Source: Mycobacteriales bacterium (GTDB lineage Bacteria > Actinomycetota > Actinomycetes > JAFAQI01 > DASSKL01). From it: DNA of 56,421 nucleotides. This document shows positions 10,185 to 21,154 of this stretch, piece after piece. The notes beneath the pieces were generated by a model that ran no database searches, was not told the DNA's origin, and was given only the letters and a program-made list of their open reading frames with translations. The stretch spans positions 1-56,421 of the forward strand of contig DASSKL010000061.1 in the NCBI GenBank assembly GCA_035690485.1. Reading direction: 5' to 3'. The position numbers were made by a program, and so were the translations under genes. Numbering within the stretch: position 1 is the first letter of the stretch; each line of letters begins with the position of its first letter.

Positions 10185-10838
10185 TCACCGGGAGTGCGGC
10201 CGCAACGCCGCCATCGCGCGGTCGGTGATGTCGTCGACAGGGCCGGTCGCGTCGATGCCCACCAGGATGCCGCGGGCCGCGTAGAACTCCACCAGCGGTG
10301 CGGTCTGCTCGTAGTAGACCTCCAACCGGTGCCGGATGGTCTCCTCCCGGTCGTCGTCGCGCTGGAACAGCTCGCTGCCGCACGCGTCGCAGATGCCCTC
10401 GACCGACGGCGGGTCGAAGTCGACGTGCCAGACGTGCGAGCAGCCACGGCAGGTACGCCGACCGGACAGGCGCCGCACGACCTCCTCGTCGTCGACGACG
10501 AGCTCGAGGACGACGTCGAGCCCAGTGCCCATGTCGAGGAGCATGTCCTCGAGGATCCGCGCCTGCGGCACGTTGCGGGGGAAGCCGTCGAGCAGGAAAC
10601 CCTTGCGGGCGTCGTCCTCCGCCAGCCGGTCGCGGACCATCGCGACGGTCACCTCGTCGGGCACGAGGTCGCCCCGGTCCATGTACTCCTTCGCCCGGCG
10701 GCCGAGCTCGGTGCCCTGGCTGACGTTGGCCCGGAAGATGTCGCCGGTCGAGATCTTGGGCACCTGCAGATGGGCGGCAACGAACTCGGCCTGCGTGCCC
10801 TTGCCGGCACCGGGCGGCCCGACGAGGACGAGCCGCAT
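10185..10838 (-). CDS. adk: Adenylate kinase, zinc-lid long form
   Basis: Interconverts ATP + AMP and 2 ADP. The 217 residues start [16 protein letters not shown] (P-loop 7-16). The lid domain has Cys pairs CRGC and CDAC, so it is the zinc-binding type. DGFPRN (substrate site) is present. The ATG at 10838 overlaps nothing and lies 16 bases after the secY stop; upstream in-frame codons read into secY. Standard length. Confidence 0.97.
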   Translation of the reverse strand: MRLVLVGPPGAGKGTQAEFVAAHLQVPKISTGDIFRANVSQGTELGRRAKEYMDRGDLVPDEVTVAMVRDRLAEDDARKGFLLDGFPRNVPQARILEDMLLDMGTGLDVVLELVVDDEEVVRRLSGRRTCRGCSHVWHVDFDPPSVEGICDACGSELFQRDDDREETIRHRLEVYYEQTAPLVEFYAARGILVGIDATGPVDDITDRAMAALRPHSR

Positions 10839-10854
10839 CAGCGTTGCCCCAGCA

Positions 10855-12150
10855 CTAGCGGAGGAAGCCCTCGTAGTTGCGCAGCATGAGCTGGCTCTCG
10901 ATCTGTTTGGCCGTGTCGAGGCCGACACCGACCAAGATCATGATCGAGGTGCCGCCGAACGGGAAGACCTGGCCGTTGCCGAGGAACCCGAGCGCGATCA
11001 TCGGCAGCACGGCGACCAGCCCGAGGTAGAGCGAGCCCGGAGCGGTGAGCCGGGAGAGCACGTAGTCGAGGTACTCGGCGGTCGACCGGCCCGGTCTGAT
11101 GCCCGGGATGAAGCCGCCGTACTTCTTCATGTTGTCGGCGACCTCGACCGGGTTGAACGTGATCGCGACGTAGAAGTAGGTGAAGAACAACGTCAGCACC
11201 AGGTAGGTGAGGACGTAGGACGCGCTGTCACCGTGCGACAGCCACTTCTGCACGAAGCTGTTGAAGCTGTTGTTGTGCCAGACGCTCGCCGCGAGGCTCG
11301 GGAGATACATGAGGCTCGAGGCGAAGATGACCGGGATGACACCGGCCTGGTTGACCTTGAGCGGGATGTAGGTCGACGTGCCGCCGTACATCCGCCGGCC
11401 GATCATGCGTTTGGCGTACTGCACCGGGATGCGCCGCTGGCCCTGCTCCATGAAGACGATCGCCGTGACGATCGCGACACCGATGAGGATCACGATCGCG
11501 AAGACGAACCCACCGTTGGAGGCGAGGATCTGCTGCCCCTCGAACGGGAAGCGTGCCGCGATCGAGACGAAGATCAGCAGTGACATGCCGTTGCCGACGC
11601 CGCGGTCGGTGATCAGCTCGCCGAGCCACATGATGACCGCGGTGCCGGCCGTCATCGACAGCACGAGCGTGGTGATGCGGAAGATCGAGGTGTCGGGGAT
11701 CAGCGTCTGCGGGCAGCTCACGCCCTGGAACAGCCGGCCGGTGCGGGCGAGCGCCACGATGCCGGTGGACTGCAGGATCGCCAGGGCAACCGTCAGGTAG
11801 CGGGTGTACTGCGTGAGCTTGGCCTGACCGCTCTGACCCTCCTCCTTGAGGCGCTCCAGCCGCGGGATGACCACGACGAGCAGCTGGATGATGATGCTCG
11901 CGGTGATGTAGGGCATGATCCCGAGCGCGAACACCGACAGCTGCAGCAGGGCGCCGCCGCTGAACAGGTTGACGAGCGTGTAGACGTTGCTGGTCTGCGC
12001 CTGGGTGAAGCAGGCGTGGACGGCCTTGAAGTCGACGCCCGGCGAGGGCACCACCGACCCCAGCCGGTAGATGCCGAGGATCGCGATCGTGAAGAGGATC
12101 TTTCGCCGCAGGTCGGGCGTGCGAAACGCCCGGGCGAAAACGCTGAGCAC
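10855..12150 (-). CDS. secY: Protein translocase subunit SecY
   Basis: Channel-forming subunit of SecYEG in the plasma membrane; 431 residues with about ten hydrophobic helices. It begins [18 protein letters not shown] from GTG, with AGGAGGA five bases upstream. Family motifs include [20 protein letters not shown] (plug/TM2 region) and [17 protein letters not shown] near the cytosolic loop. It starts after a strong hairpin terminator that follows rplO, so secY-adk-map seems to form its own unit, although no clear promoter was found in the 160-base gap. Confidence 0.97.
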   Translation of the reverse strand: MLSVFARAFRTPDLRRKILFTIAILGIYRLGSVVPSPGVDFKAVHACFTQAQTSNVYTLVNLFSGGALLQLSVFALGIMPYITASIIIQLLVVVIPRLERLKEEGQSGQAKLTQYTRYLTVALAILQSTGIVALARTGRLFQGVSCPQTLIPDTSIFRITTLVLSMTAGTAVIMWLGELITDRGVGNGMSLLIFVSIAARFPFEGQQILASNGGFVFAIVILIGVAIVTAIVFMEQGQRRIPVQYAKRMIGRRMYGGTSTYIPLKVNQAGVIPVIFASSLMYLPSLAASVWHNNSFNSFVQKWLSHGDSASYVLTYLVLTLFFTYFYVAITFNPVEVADNMKKYGGFIPGIRPGRSTAEYLDYVLSRLTAPGSLYLGLVAVLPMIALGFLGNGQVFPFGGTSIMILVGVGLDTAKQIESQLMLRNYEGFLR

Positions 12151-12276
12151 TGCGTCCTCCTGCGACGGTCAGCTAACGCGGTCCGGCACCAGCGGCCGGG
12201 CGAGAGGAGGCCGCCCCCACCCGGGCCGGCGGCCAGCGCAGGAGGGACCTGAAACGACGTTCAGACTCTAACAGCC

Positions 12277-12296
12277 GGCCCCGCCGAAGCGGGGCC
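12277..12296 (-). terminator. Hairpin after rplO (end of the S10-spc unit)
   Basis: Perfect stem GGCCCCGC-TTCG-GCGGGGCC, with an extra-stable TTCG loop, 14 bases after the rplO stop. It is followed by GGCTGTTAG rather than a T-run. The rest of the 12151-12310 gap holds the secY ribosome-binding site and no other clear signal. Confidence 0.7.
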
Positions 12297-12310
12297 GTCG
12301 CGGGAGACGC

Positions 12311-12751
12311 TCAGACCCCCGCGACGCTCCCGCCGGCAGCAGTGATCTTGTCCCGGGCGCTGGTCGAGACGGCGTGCACGCGCACCTGGAGCGCGACCGA
12401 GATCTCGCCGTCGCCGAGGATCTTCACCGGGTGGCCGCGACGGACCGCGCCCCGCGCCGCCAGCACGTCGGGGTCGACCTCGCCGCCCTCGGGGAAGAGC
12501 GCGGCGAGGCGCTCGACGTTGACGACTTGGTACTCGGTGCGGAACGGGTTCTTGAAGCCCTTGAGCTTCGGCACCCGCATGTGCAACGGCATCTGGCCGC
12601 CCTCGAACGCCGCGGAGACCTGGCCGCGGGCCTTGGTGCCCTTGGTGCCCCGGCCGGCGGTCTTGCCCTTGGAGCCCTCACCGCGGCCGACCCGCGTCTT
12701 GGCCTTGTGCGCGCCGGGGGCCGGGCGCAGATGGTGAACCTTGAGCGTCAC
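12311..12751 (-). CDS. rplO: 50S ribosomal protein L15 (uL15)
   Basis: The 146 residues begin [16 protein letters not shown] from a GTG at 12751, one base after the rpmD stop, and contain [19 protein letters not shown] and [18 protein letters not shown], the L15 signature. L15 binds 23S RNA in the centre of the subunit. Codons upstream of the GTG in frame are unrelated sequence. Last gene of the long ribosomal run before the terminator. Confidence 0.97.
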   Translation of the reverse strand: MTLKVHHLRPAPGAHKAKTRVGRGEGSKGKTAGRGTKGTKARGQVSAAFEGGQMPLHMRVPKLKGFKNPFRTEYQVVNVERLAALFPEGGEVDPDVLAARGAVRRGHPVKILGDGEISVALQVRVHAVSTSARDKITAAGGSVAGV

Positions 12752-12752
12752 G

Positions 12753-12935
12753 TCACTCCACCTCCTCGACGGTGACGAGGTGCGAGACCTTCGCCACCAT
12801 CCCGCGGATCTCGGGGCGGTCTTCCTTGACGACGACGTCACGGATCCGCTTCAGCCCGAGCGAGCGCAGGCTCTCCCGCTGGGCGTGGTTGCCACCGATC
12901 GCCGAGCGGACCTGCTGGACCTTGAGCCGCGCCAT
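12753..12935 (-). CDS. rpmD: 50S ribosomal protein L30 (uL30)
   Basis: A 60-residue protein, [20 protein letters not shown], containing [17 protein letters not shown]. Its ATG shares one base with the rpsE stop (TGATG), so translation is probably coupled. Not all bacteria keep L30; actinobacteria do. Confidence 0.97.
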   Translation of the reverse strand: MARLKVQQVRSAIGGNHAQRESLRSLGLKRIRDVVVKEDRPEIRGMVAKVSHLVTVEEVE

Positions 12936-13531
12936 CAGCCGCCCACCCCCGCGCGGGCGCGCAGCATCGCGGCCGGTGCGACGTCCTCGAGCGGCAGACC
13001 GCGCTTGGCGGCGATCTCCTCGGGACGGTGCAGGCCGCGCAGCGCGGTCACCGTGGCGTGGACGATGTTGATCGGGTTGGAGGACCCGAGCGACTTGCTG
13101 AGCACGTCGTGGATGCCGGCGCACTCGAGCACCGCTCGCACGGGGCCGCCGGCGATGACGCCGGTGCCGGGGCTCGCGGGCTTGAGCAGCACCACGCCGG
13201 CCGCCTCCTCGCCCTGCACCGGGTGCGGGATCGTGCCCTGGATGCGGGGGACGCGGAAGAAGTGCTTCTTGGCCTCTTCGACACCCTTCGCGATCGCGGC
13301 GGGCACCTCCTTAGCCTTGCCGTAGCCGACGCCGACCTGGCCGTCGCCGTCACCGACGACGACGAGCGCGGTGAAGCTGAACCGCCGGCCGCCCTTGACG
13401 ACCTTGGCGACCCGGTTGATGGCGACGACGCGCTCGAGGTACGCCGTCTTCTCGGCCGCGGCGCCCCGGCCCTCGCGGCGGTCCCGCCGCTCGTTGCCGC
13501 CGGCGGAGCCGCGGCGCTGGGGTCCTGGCAT
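12935..13531 (-). CDS. rpsE: 30S ribosomal protein S5 (uS5)
   Basis: S5 helps shape the mRNA entry channel and decoding accuracy. The 198 residues have an Arg/Gly/Glu-rich N-terminal segment of about 25 residues, then the double-stranded RNA-binding domain ([19 protein letters not shown]) and [19 protein letters not shown] with [14 protein letters not shown] start. Normal for actinobacteria. Confidence 0.97.
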   Translation of the reverse strand: MPGPQRRGSAGGNERRDRREGRGAAAEKTAYLERVVAINRVAKVVKGGRRFSFTALVVVGDGDGQVGVGYGKAKEVPAAIAKGVEEAKKHFFRVPRIQGTIPHPVQGEEAAGVVLLKPASPGTGVIAGGPVRAVLECAGIHDVLSKSLGSSNPINIVHATVTALRGLHRPEEIAAKRGLPLEDVAPAAMLRARAGVGG

Positions 13532-13577
13532 CAGAGATTCCTTCCGTCACGTGCAGGAACGGTCGTGGTGTTGGGGA

Positions 13578-13964
13578 TCAAAAGCTCAAGCCCCCTTCGC
13601 GAGCCGCGTCGGCGAGCGCCGCGATCCGACCGTGGTACTGGTAGCCCGCCCGGTCGAACACGACCGCGTCGACGCCGGCGGCCTTCGCCCGCTCGGCGAC
13701 CAGGCGGCCGACCTCGCGGGCCTTGGCGCTCTTGTCACCGCTCGCGCCGCGCAGCGCGTCGTCGAGCGTGGACGCGTGCGCGAGCGTGCGGCCCTGCGCG
13801 TCGTCGATGACCGAGGCGTAGATGTGGCGCGCGGAGCGGAACACCGCGAGCCGGGGCCGCGCCGGCGTGCCGAAGACCCGCTTGCGCACGCGCAGGTGGC
13901 GGCGCAGTCGCATGAGCCGGCGCTGGTTGCCCCGGCGCGGGACGAGCGTGGTGGACGACATCAC
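13578..13964 (-). CDS. rplR: 50S ribosomal protein L18 (uL18)
   Basis: 5S rRNA-binding protein. The 128 residues have [33 protein letters not shown] and [20 protein letters not shown]. Its start overlaps the rplF stop by four bases (ATGA). Confidence 0.97.
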   Translation of the reverse strand: MMSSTTLVPRRGNQRRLMRLRRHLRVRKRVFGTPARPRLAVFRSARHIYASVIDDAQGRTLAHASTLDDALRGASGDKSAKAREVGRLVAERAKAAGVDAVVFDRAGYQYHGRIAALADAAREGGLSF

Positions 13965-14497
13965 TTACCAGCCTTTCCGGCCTTGCGGCGGACGACCTCG
14001 CCCGCGTAGCGCACGCCCTTGCCCTTGTAGGGCTCCGGCTTGCGGATCGCCCGGATGTTGGCGGCCACCTGGCCGACCTGCTGCTTGTCGATGCCTTCGA
14101 CGTGGAAGCGGGTCGGGGACTCGACGGTGAAGGTCACCCCGGGCGGGGCGGTGACCACGACCGGGTGGCTGAACCCGAGCGCGAACTCCAGGTCCGCGCC
14201 CCGGGCCTGCACGCGGTAACCGGTGCCGACGATCTCCAGCGTCTTGCGGTAGCCCTCGGTGACGCCGGTGACCATGTTCGCGACGAGCGTGCGCGACAGG
14301 CCGTGCAGGGCCTTGTTGGGCCCCTCGTCGTCGGGGCGGGTCAGCAGGATCGCGCCGTCGCCCTGCGCGACCGCGATCGGCGCGACCACCGTGTGGCTGA
14401 GGGTGCCCTTGGGCCCCTTCACGGTGAGGTCACTGCCGGCGATCGTCACCTCGACGCCGCTGGGCACGGGGACGGGCTGCTTGCCGATGCGAGACAT
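13961..14497 (-). CDS. rplF: 50S ribosomal protein L6 (uL6)
   Basis: The 178 residues start [19 protein letters not shown] and hold the signature [19 protein letters not shown] near the end. L6 lies near the factor-binding site. Fifteen bases separate it from rpsH upstream. Confidence 0.98.
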   Translation of the reverse strand: MSRIGKQPVPVPSGVEVTIAGSDLTVKGPKGTLSHTVVAPIAVAQGDGAILLTRPDDEGPNKALHGLSRTLVANMVTGVTEGYRKTLEIVGTGYRVQARGADLEFALGFSHPVVVTAPPGVTFTVESPTRFHVEGIDKQQVGQVAANIRAIRKPEPYKGKGVRYAGEVVRRKAGKAGK

Positions 14498-14512
14498 GTC
14501 AGTCCTCCCTTC

Positions 14513-14917
14513 TCACCAGACGTAGGCGAGGACTTCCCCGCCCACGCCACGCTTGGCGGCCTGCTTGTCGGTCAGCAGTCCGGTCGAGGTCGAGATGATT
14601 GCCACACCGAGGCCGCCGAGCACCTTCGGCAGGTTGGTGGCCTTGGCGTAGACGCGCAGGCCGGGCTTGGAGATGCGGCGTACGCCGGCGATCGTGCGCT
14701 CCCGGTTGGGGCCGTACTTCAGCTCGATCACCAGGGACTTGCCCGGGTGGTCGACCGCGTCCTGCACGTTCCAGCCGGCGATGTAGCCCTCCTGCTGCAG
14801 GATCTCGGCGATGTGCACCTTGATCTTGGAGTGGGGCATCGCCACGCTCTCGTGGTAGGCGTGGTTGGCGTTGCGCAGACGCGTCAACATGTCTGCGATC
14901 GGGTCGGTCATCGTCAT
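14513..14917 (-). CDS. rpsH: 30S ribosomal protein S8 (uS8)
   Basis: The 134 residues read [18 protein letters not shown]; the second Met (MTDPIADML) is the usual family start, so the true start may be two codons later. The C-terminus [20 protein letters not shown] is the S8 signature. S8 binds the central domain of 16S RNA. Confidence 0.97.
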   Translation of the reverse strand: MTMTDPIADMLTRLRNANHAYHESVAMPHSKIKVHIAEILQQEGYIAGWNVQDAVDHPGKSLVIELKYGPNRERTIAGVRRISKPGLRVYAKATNLPKVLGGLGVAIISTSTGLLTDKQAAKRGVGGEVLAYVW

Positions 14918-14981
14918 GTCGAGGCCCTCGGGCCTTTCTCGTCCCGGTTTCCCCGGCGGGGACCTGTGACGTCGGTGGGTG

Positions 14982-15167
14982 CTACCAGGAGCTCTTGGTG
15001 ACGCCGGGCAGCTCGCCGGCGTGCGCCATCTGCCGCACGCAGATCCGGCACAGGCCGAACTTGCGGTAGACGGAGTGCGGCCGCCCGCAGCGCGAGCAAC
15101 GGGTGTAGGCCCGCACCGCGAACTTCGGCTTGCGGGCGGCCTTTGCGATCAGTGCCTTCTTCGCCAT
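14982..15167 (-). CDS. rpsN: 30S ribosomal protein S14, type Z (zinc-binding)
   Basis: A 61-residue short S14 with [20 protein letters not shown], a four-Cys zinc site. This is the C+ form; no zinc-free copy is in the window. It is six bases after rplE. Confidence 0.98.
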   Translation of the reverse strand: MAKKALIAKAARKPKFAVRAYTRCSRCGRPHSVYRKFGLCRICVRQMAHAGELPGVTKSSW

Positions 15168-15172
15168 CGTCC

Positions 15173-15739
15173 TCAGTCCCTGAAGGGGAAGCCGAGCGCC
15201 CGCAGCAGCGCGCGCCCCTCGTCGTCGGTCGTAGCGGTCGTCACGACCGTGATGTCCATGCCGCGGACGCGGTCGATGCTGTCCTGGTTGATCTCGTGGA
15301 ACATCGACTGCTCGGTGAGGCCGAACGTGTAGTTGCCGCTGCCGTCGAACTGCTGGGCCGACAGGCCGCGGAAGTCACGGATGCGCGGCAGCGCGAGCGA
15401 CAGCAGCCGGTCGAGGAACTCCCACATCCGGTCGCCGCGCAAGGTGACGTGGGCGCCGATCGGCATGCCCTCGCGCAGCTTGAACTGCGCGATCGACTTG
15501 CGGGCGCGCGCCACCGCCGGCCGCTGGCCAGTGATGACGGTGAGGTCGCGGACCGCACCCTCGATCAGCTTGGCGTCGCGGGCCGCGTCACCGACCCCCA
15601 TGTTGACCTTGATCTTGGTGATCGTGGGGACCTGCATGACGTTGCGGAAGGAGAACTGCTCGCGCAGCGCGGGGACGACCTCGTCGCGGTAGCGGGCTTT
15701 GAGCCGCGGGACCGCACGGTCGGTGGTGGTGGCTGTCAT
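15173..15739 (-). CDS. rplE: 50S ribosomal protein L5 (uL5)
   Basis: 5S rRNA-binding protein. The 188 residues have [39 protein letters not shown] and [15 protein letters not shown], all standard. ATG start; 31 bases after rplX. Confidence 0.98.
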   Translation of the reverse strand: MTATTTDRAVPRLKARYRDEVVPALREQFSFRNVMQVPTITKIKVNMGVGDAARDAKLIEGAVRDLTVITGQRPAVARARKSIAQFKLREGMPIGAHVTLRGDRMWEFLDRLLSLALPRIRDFRGLSAQQFDGSGNYTFGLTEQSMFHEINQDSIDRVRGMDITVVTTATTDDEGRALLRALGFPFRD

Positions 15740-15770
15740 CGTGGTTCCTCGGTTGTCCTTCGGGTGCCGC

Positions 15771-16112
15771 TCAGATGTCGCTGTCGCAGCGCTTGCAGAC
15801 GCGGACCGTCCGGCCTTCGTCGTCCTTGCGGTGGCCGACCCGGGAAGCCTTGCCGCACCCCGGGCACACGACCATGACGTTGCTGGCGTGGATCGGCGCC
15901 TCCTGGGTGACGATCCCGCCGGACTGGGCGCCGCGCTGGTTGGTCGTCACCCGGGTGTGCTTCTTGACCCGGTTGACGCCCTCGACGATGACGCGGCCCT
16001 CCTTCGGCAGGGTCAGGATGACCTTGCCGGTCACGCCGCGGTCCTTGCCGGTGATGATCTGGACGGTGTCGCCCTTCTTGACGTGCAGCGTGGTGGCGGT
16101 CTGGGTGGCCAT
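15771..16112 (-). CDS. rplX: 50S ribosomal protein L24 (uL24), zinc-ribbon type
   Basis: The 113 residues begin [20 protein letters not shown] (KOW motif) and end in a CPGC...CKRC zinc-binding pair, found in many actinobacterial L24 proteins. L24 starts 50S assembly. The ATG at 16112 lies two bases after the rplN stop. Confidence 0.97.
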   Translation of the reverse strand: MATQTATTLHVKKGDTVQIITGKDRGVTGKVILTLPKEGRVIVEGVNRVKKHTRVTTNQRGAQSGGIVTQEAPIHASNVMVVCPGCGKASRVGHRKDDEGRTVRVCKRCDSDI

Positions 16113-16114
16113 GG

Positions 16115-16483
16115 CTACAGCACCTCCGGCGCCAGCGAGATGATCCGCATGAAGCGCTTCTCCCGCAGCTCGCGGCCGACCGGGCCGAAGATGCGGGTGC
16201 CGCGCGGGTCGCCACCGTCGCGGATGATCACGGCGGCGTTCTCGTCGAAGCGGATGTAGGACCCGTCGGGGCGGCGGCGGGGCTTGACCGTGCGGACGAC
16301 GACGGCCTTCACCACGTCGCCCTTCTTCACCCCCGCGCCGGGCAGCGCGTCCTTGACCGTGCCGACGATGATGTCGCCGATGCCGGCGTAACGGCGCCCC
16401 GAGCCGCCGAGCACCCGGATGCAGAGGATCTCCTTCGCACCGGTGTTGTCCGCCACGCGGAGTCGGGATTCTTGTTGAATCAT
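16115..16483 (-). CDS. rplN: 50S ribosomal protein L14 (uL14)
   Basis: The 122 residues start [20 protein letters not shown] and hold the L14 signature [20 protein letters not shown]14 forms a bridge to the 30S subunit. The upstream gap to rpsQ carries hairpin repeat copy B. Confidence 0.98.
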   Translation of the reverse strand: MIQQESRLRVADNTGAKEILCIRVLGGSGRRYAGIGDIIVGTVKDALPGAGVKKGDVVKAVVVRTVKPRRRPDGSYIRFDENAAVIIRDGGDPRGTRIFGPVGRELREKRFMRIISLAPEVL

Positions 16484-16491
16484 TTCTGGGC

Positions 16492-16530
16492 CCCCGCGGC
16501 ATTCCGAGCGGAGCGAGAGACTTCGTGGGG
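16492..16530. repeat. Dispersed hairpin repeat, copy B (rpsQ-rplN gap)
   Basis: CCCCGCG (16492-16498) and CGTGGGG (16524-16530) form the outer stem, around GAGCGGAGCGAGA. It resembles copy A at 7791-7831 in its ends, core, length and orientation but has lost pairing in the inner stem. It fills nearly the whole 52-base gap between rpsQ and rplN. Confidence 0.55.
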
Positions 16531-16535
16531 TGAGG

Positions 16536-16835
16536 TCACTTGGCCTTCTCCAGAATCTCGACCACGCGCCAGCGCTTGCTCGCCGACAGCGGCCGGGTCT
16601 CCATGAGCAGCACGCGGTCGCCGACGCCGCAGGCGTTGGCCTCGTCGTGCGCCTTCAGCCGGCTGGTGCGCCGCATGATCTTGCCGTAGAGGGCGTGCTG
16701 CACGCGGTCCTCGACGGCGACCACGACGGTCTTGTCCATCTTGTCGCTGACCACGAGGCCCTCGCGGGTCTTGCGGAACCCGCGGCCTTCGGTCGCGGCA
16801 GTGGTGGCGGTGCTCATCTCACTTCTCTCCGTCAC
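16536..16835 (-). CDS. rpsQ: 30S ribosomal protein S17 (uS17)
   Basis: The 99 residues include [20 protein letters not shown] and [20 protein letters not shown], the S17 OB-fold. It has a slightly longer Thr/Ala-rich N-terminus than E. coli S17. It overlaps rpmC by four bases. Confidence 0.97.
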   Translation of the reverse strand: MTERSEMSTATTAATEGRGFRKTREGLVVSDKMDKTVVVAVEDRVQHALYGKIMRRTSRLKAHDEANACGVGDRVLLMETRPLSASKRWRVVEILEKAK

Positions 16836-17068
16836 GCCACATCACCGGCCGGCTCGGGCGCGGCGTAGATGCCGAGCTCGCGCTCACGCATGACCGTGTA
16901 GATGCGGGCGATGTCCCGGCGTACGACCTGCAGCCGGCGGTTGTTGTCGAGCTGCCCGGTGGCGCCCTGGAAGCGGAGGTTGAACAGCTCCTCCTTGGCC
17001 TCCCGCAGCCGGGTCACGAGGTCCTCGTCGACGAGAAGGCGCAGCTCGTTCGGATCGGTGCCTGCCAT
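16832..17068 (-). CDS. rpmC: 50S ribosomal protein L29 (uL29)
   Basis: A 78-residue helical hairpin protein with [20 protein letters not shown] and [18 protein letters not shown]. It overlaps rpsQ by four bases and shares one base with rplP. L29 sits at the polypeptide exit tunnel. Confidence 0.97.
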   Translation of the reverse strand: MAGTDPNELRLLVDEDLVTRLREAKEELFNLRFQGATGQLDNNRRLQVVRRDIARIYTVMRERELGIYAAPEPAGDVA

Positions 17069-17487
17069 CAGCCCTCACCCACTTCACGCTTCACGATCCG
17101 GCACTTCATCGGCAGCTTGTGGATCGCGCGAGTCAGCGCGGCCCGGGCCACTGCCTCGTTGGGGTAGGCCAGCTCGAACATCACCCGGCCCGGCTTGACG
17201 TTGGCGATCCACCACTCCGGGGAGCCCTTGCCCGACCCCATCCGGGTCTCGGCCGGCTTCTTCGTCAGCGGGCGGTCGGGGTAGATGTTGATCCAGACCT
17301 TGCCGCCACGGCGGATGTGCCGGGTGATCGCGATACGGGCGGACTCGATCTGGCGGTTGGTGACGTAGGCCGGCTCGAGCGCCTGGATGCCGTACTCGCC
17401 GAACGCCACGGCGGTGCCGCCCTTGGCGCGCCCGCTGCGCTTCGGGTGGTGCTGCTTGCGGTGCTTGACCCGACGGGGGATCAACAT
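17068..17487 (-). CDS. rplP: 50S ribosomal protein L16 (uL16)
   Basis: The 139 residues begin [20 protein letters not shown] and contain [20 protein letters not shown] and [21 protein letters not shown]16 lies near the peptidyl-transferase centre. It is three bases after rpsC. Confidence 0.98.
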   Translation of the reverse strand: MLIPRRVKHRKQHHPKRSGRAKGGTAVAFGEYGIQALEPAYVTNRQIESARIAITRHIRRGGKVWINIYPDRPLTKKPAETRMGSGKGSPEWWIANVKPGRVMFELAYPNEAVARAALTRAIHKLPMKCRIVKREVGEG

Positions 17488-17490
17488 CGG

Positions 17491-18357
17491 TCAGCCCTCC
17501 CCACCGGTGCTCGTGTCGGTCTGCGACGTCTCGACGTCGACGGGCGCGGTCGCCGGCTCGGCCTGGACGGGCGCGGTGCCGGTCGCGTCGGTGACGTCAC
17601 CGGCGGCGACCTCCGGCGCCGGCGGAGCGACCTGCGCCGGCTCCTCGCGGCGGCGCGGTGCGGCGCTGCGCGGCGGGCGCTGGCGACCGGCGGCCCGGGC
17701 CTGCGCCTGCTCGGCGGCCCGCTCGAGCCGACCGGCGGTGACGTCGCCCTTGTAGATCCACACCTTGACGCCGATGCGGCCGAACGTCGTGCGTGCCTCG
17801 TAGAAGCCGAAGTCGATGTTGGCGCGCAGGGTGTGCAGGGGCACCCGGCCCTCGCGGTAGAACTCCGAGCGACTCATCTCGGCACCGCCCAGGCGGCCGG
17901 AGCACTGCACCCGGATGCCCTTCGCGCCGCCCTTGAGCGCACTCTGCATCGCCTTGCGCATCGCCCGGCGGAAGCTGACCCGGCTCGAGAGCTGCTCGGC
18001 CACGCCCTGCGCGACCAGCTGCGCGTCGATCTCGGGGTTCTTCACCTCGAGGATGTTCAGCTGCACCTGCTTGCCGGTGAGCTTCTCGAGGTCGCCGCGG
18101 ATGCGGTCGGCCTCGGCGCCGCGGCGGCCGATGACGATGCCGGGCCGCGCGGTGTGGATGTCGACGCGGACGCGGTCACGGGTGCGCTCGATCTCGACCT
18201 TGCTGATGCCCGCGCGCTCCATGCCGCGGGTCATCATCCGGCGGATCGCCACGTCTTCCTTGACGTAGTCCTTGTACATCTTGTCGGCGTACCACCGGCT
18301 CTTGAAGTCGGTGCTGATGCCGAGGCGGAACCCGTGCGGGTTGACCTTCTGCCCCAC
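17491..18357 (-). CDS. rpsC: 30S ribosomal protein S3 (uS3) with acidic C-terminal tail
   Basis: S3 lines the mRNA entry channel. [20 protein letters not shown], the KH RNA-binding domain ([20 protein letters not shown]) and the C-terminal domain with [20 protein letters not shown] are normal to about residue 212. About 75 residues of Pro/Ala/Arg then Thr/Glu/Asp-rich tail follow, giving 288 residues. Mycobacterial S3 also has a tail, from memory about 274 in total. Its start shares one base with the rplV stop. Confidence 0.97.
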   Translation of the reverse strand: MGQKVNPHGFRLGISTDFKSRWYADKMYKDYVKEDVAIRRMMTRGMERAGISKVEIERTRDRVRVDIHTARPGIVIGRRGAEADRIRGDLEKLTGKQVQLNILEVKNPEIDAQLVAQGVAEQLSSRVSFRRAMRKAMQSALKGGAKGIRVQCSGRLGGAEMSRSEFYREGRVPLHTLRANIDFGFYEARTTFGRIGVKVWIYKGDVTAGRLERAAEQAQARAAGRQRPPRSAAPRRREEPAQVAPPAPEVAAGDVTDATGTAPVQAEPATAPVDVETSQTDTSTGGEG

Positions 18358-18770
18358 TAGCGGGTCCTTCCCTTGCGACTGGACGGCTGGCCGGCCGCGG
18401 CGGCGGGCCGCGACTCGACGACGACCGTGATGTGGCTGGTGCGCTTGCGGATGCGGTAGGCGCGGCCCTGCGCCCGCGGCCGGAACCGCTTGAGCATCGG
18501 GCCCTCGTCGACGAAGGCCTCCGCGACGAACAACGTCTGCGGGTCGAGCCGGTTGTTGTGCTCGGCGTTGGCGACCGCGCTCGCGAGCACCTTGCCGACC
18601 GGCTCGCTCGCGGCCTGCGGGGCGAACTGGAGCACGGCGGCGGCCTCGGCGACCGGCAGGCCGCGGATCAGGTCGACGACCCGGCGGGCCTTCATCGGTG
18701 ACATCCGCACGTAGCGGGCCACGGCCCGGGCCGAGGTCGCGTCCTCGAGCGCGAAGGTGGGCTCAGCCAC
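18357..18770 (-). CDS. rplV: 50S ribosomal protein L22 (uL22)
   Basis: The 137 residues include [19 protein letters not shown] and [21 protein letters not shown]22's long loop lines the exit tunnel and is a macrolide-contact site. It overlaps rpsS by eight bases. Confidence 0.98.
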   Translation of the reverse strand: MAEPTFALEDATSARAVARYVRMSPMKARRVVDLIRGLPVAEAAAVLQFAPQAASEPVGKVLASAVANAEHNNRLDPQTLFVAEAFVDEGPMLKRFRPRAQGRAYRIRKRTSHITVVVESRPAAAAGQPSSRKGRTR

Positions 18771-19044
18771 GGCGCGACCTCCGTTCGTCCTTGACGTGCC
18801 CGCGGAACGTGCGCGTCGGGGCGAACTCGCCGAGCTTGTGGCCGACCATGCCCTCGGTGACGAACACCGGGACGTGCTTGCGACCGTCGTGGACGGCGAT
18901 CGTGTGGCCGAGCATCGCGGGCACGACCATCGAGCGCCGCGACCACGTCTTGATGACGTTCTTGGTGCCCTTGTCGTTCTGGACCAGCACCTTCTTCATC
19001 AGGTGGTCGTCCACGAAAGGACCCTTCTTCACGCTGCGGGGCAT
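18763..19044 (-). CDS. rpsS: 30S ribosomal protein S19 (uS19)
   Basis: The 93 residues start [20 protein letters not shown] and contain [21 protein letters not shown]19 sits on the 30S head. It lies 11 bases after rplB. Confidence 0.98.
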   Translation of the reverse strand: MPRSVKKGPFVDDHLMKKVLVQNDKGTKNVIKTWSRRSMVVPAMLGHTIAVHDGRKHVPVFVTEGMVGHKLGEFAPTRTFRGHVKDERRSRRG

Positions 19045-19055
19045 CCCAATGGCTC

Positions 19056-19892
<837 letters not shown>

Positions 19893-19922
19893 GTGTCTTC
19901 TCTCAGTCCCTGTCGGTGGCCG

Positions 19923-20219
19923 CTAAGCGACCGGACCACCGAAGATCTCGATGCGGTCGCCCTCGGCGAGCGTGACGATCGCGCGCTTGGTGTCCTTGCG
20001 CCGCCCCCACCCGGCCCGGGTGCGCTTGCGCTTGCCCTGGCGGTTGGCGGTGTTGACCCCGGTCACCTTGACGTTGAACACCTGCTCGACGGCGATCTTG
20101 ATCTCCGTCTTGTTGGCGTCGGGCCGGACGATGAAGGTGTACTTGTTGTCGTCGAGCAGGCCGTAGCTCTTCTCGGAGATGACCGGCGACAGCAGCACGT
20201 CTCGGTGGTCGGCGATCAC
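19923..20219 (-). CDS. rplW: 50S ribosomal protein L23 (uL23)
   Basis: A 98-residue exit-tunnel protein that docks trigger factor and [23 protein letters not shown] and [20 protein letters not shown] are typical. GTG start; four-base overlap with the rplD stop. Confidence 0.97.
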   Translation of the reverse strand: MIADHRDVLLSPVISEKSYGLLDDNKYTFIVRPDANKTEIKIAVEQVFNVKVTGVNTANRQGKRKRTRAGWGRRKDTKRAIVTLAEGDRIEIFGGPVA

Positions 20220-21154
20220 TGGTCGTCACCCGGCATCTCGTCGGCGAGCGCCTCGTTGGCCGGTTTGTCGGTCTCCTTGCCGCCGGCCTTCTCGAAGGCC
20301 TCCTCGGCGGCGCGGTCGGGGCTGGTCGTCTCGGCGACCTCGCGCGCCATCTCCTCGTCGCTGACGCCCTCGCCTGCGGGGCGGGTGACGCCGGCGCCAG
20401 TGGCCGGCTGCTCGCTCACGGTCTCCTCCTGCTGCGCCTGCTTGCCGCTGGTGCGGGTCGCGGCTTTCGTCTCGGACGCCGGCGCCAGGGTGCTCACCGC
20501 GTCGGCGAGGTCGTCGCCGCGCCGGCCGCTGGTCGGGCCGGCCACGAACTGCGCAAACGCACCCTCGGTGAACACGACGTCGTCGCTCACCAGCACGTCG
20601 TACGTGTTGAGCTGGTCCGGCGCGATGAGGTGCACCCGCTCGACGTTGCGCAGGCTCTTCCAGGTCACCTGGTCGTCGCGCTCGACCACGACCAGCACGT
20701 GCCGCCGGTCGGTCAGCCGCGCGAGGTGGGCGACCGCCGTCTTCGTCGAGGGGGCGTCGCTGTCGACAATGCCGGTGACCACGTGCAGCCGGCCGCCGCG
20801 AGCGCGGTCGGACAGGGCCCCACGCAGCGCCGCGGCCTTCATCTTCTTCGGCGTGCGCTGCTCGTAGCCGCGGGGCGTCGGCCCGTGGACCGTGCCACCG
20901 CCGGTGAACTGGGGCGCACGGATGGAGCCCTGCCGGGCCCGGCCGGTGCCCTTCTGCCGGTAGGGCTTGCGCCCGCCGCCGCGCACCTCGCCGCGGGTCT
21001 TGCTCGAGGCGTTGCCGCTCCTGGCCGCGGCCAGCTGGGCCACCACCACCTGGTGGATCAGCGGCACGTTGACCTGCACGTCGAAGATCTCTGCCGGCAG
21101 GTCGACAGTGCGTGCCAGGTCGCCGGAGGGCGACTGGACGTTGACGGTCGTCAC
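20216..21154 (-). CDS. rplD: 50S ribosomal protein L4 (uL4) with acidic C-terminal tail
   Basis: The first ~218 residues are an ordinary L4: [40 protein letters not shown] and [17 protein letters not shown]. About 95 further residues form a Glu/Ala/Thr-rich tail ending DEMPGDDQ, making 312 residues against 205-220. I am not aware of a tail this long as a general feature of actinobacterial L4. The GTG start overlaps the rplC stop by four bases (GTGA). Confidence 0.95.
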   Translation of the reverse strand: MTTVNVQSPSGDLARTVDLPAEIFDVQVNVPLIHQVVVAQLAAARSGNASSKTRGEVRGGGRKPYRQKGTGRARQGSIRAPQFTGGGTVHGPTPRGYEQRTPKKMKAAALRGALSDRARGGRLHVVTGIVDSDAPSTKTAVAHLARLTDRRHVLVVVERDDQVTWKSLRNVERVHLIAPDQLNTYDVLVSDDVVFTEGAFAQFVAGPTSGRRGDDLADAVSTLAPASETKAATRTSGKQAQQEETVSEQPATGAGVTRPAGEGVSDEEMAREVAETTSPDRAAEEAFEKAGGKETDKPANEALADEMPGDDQ

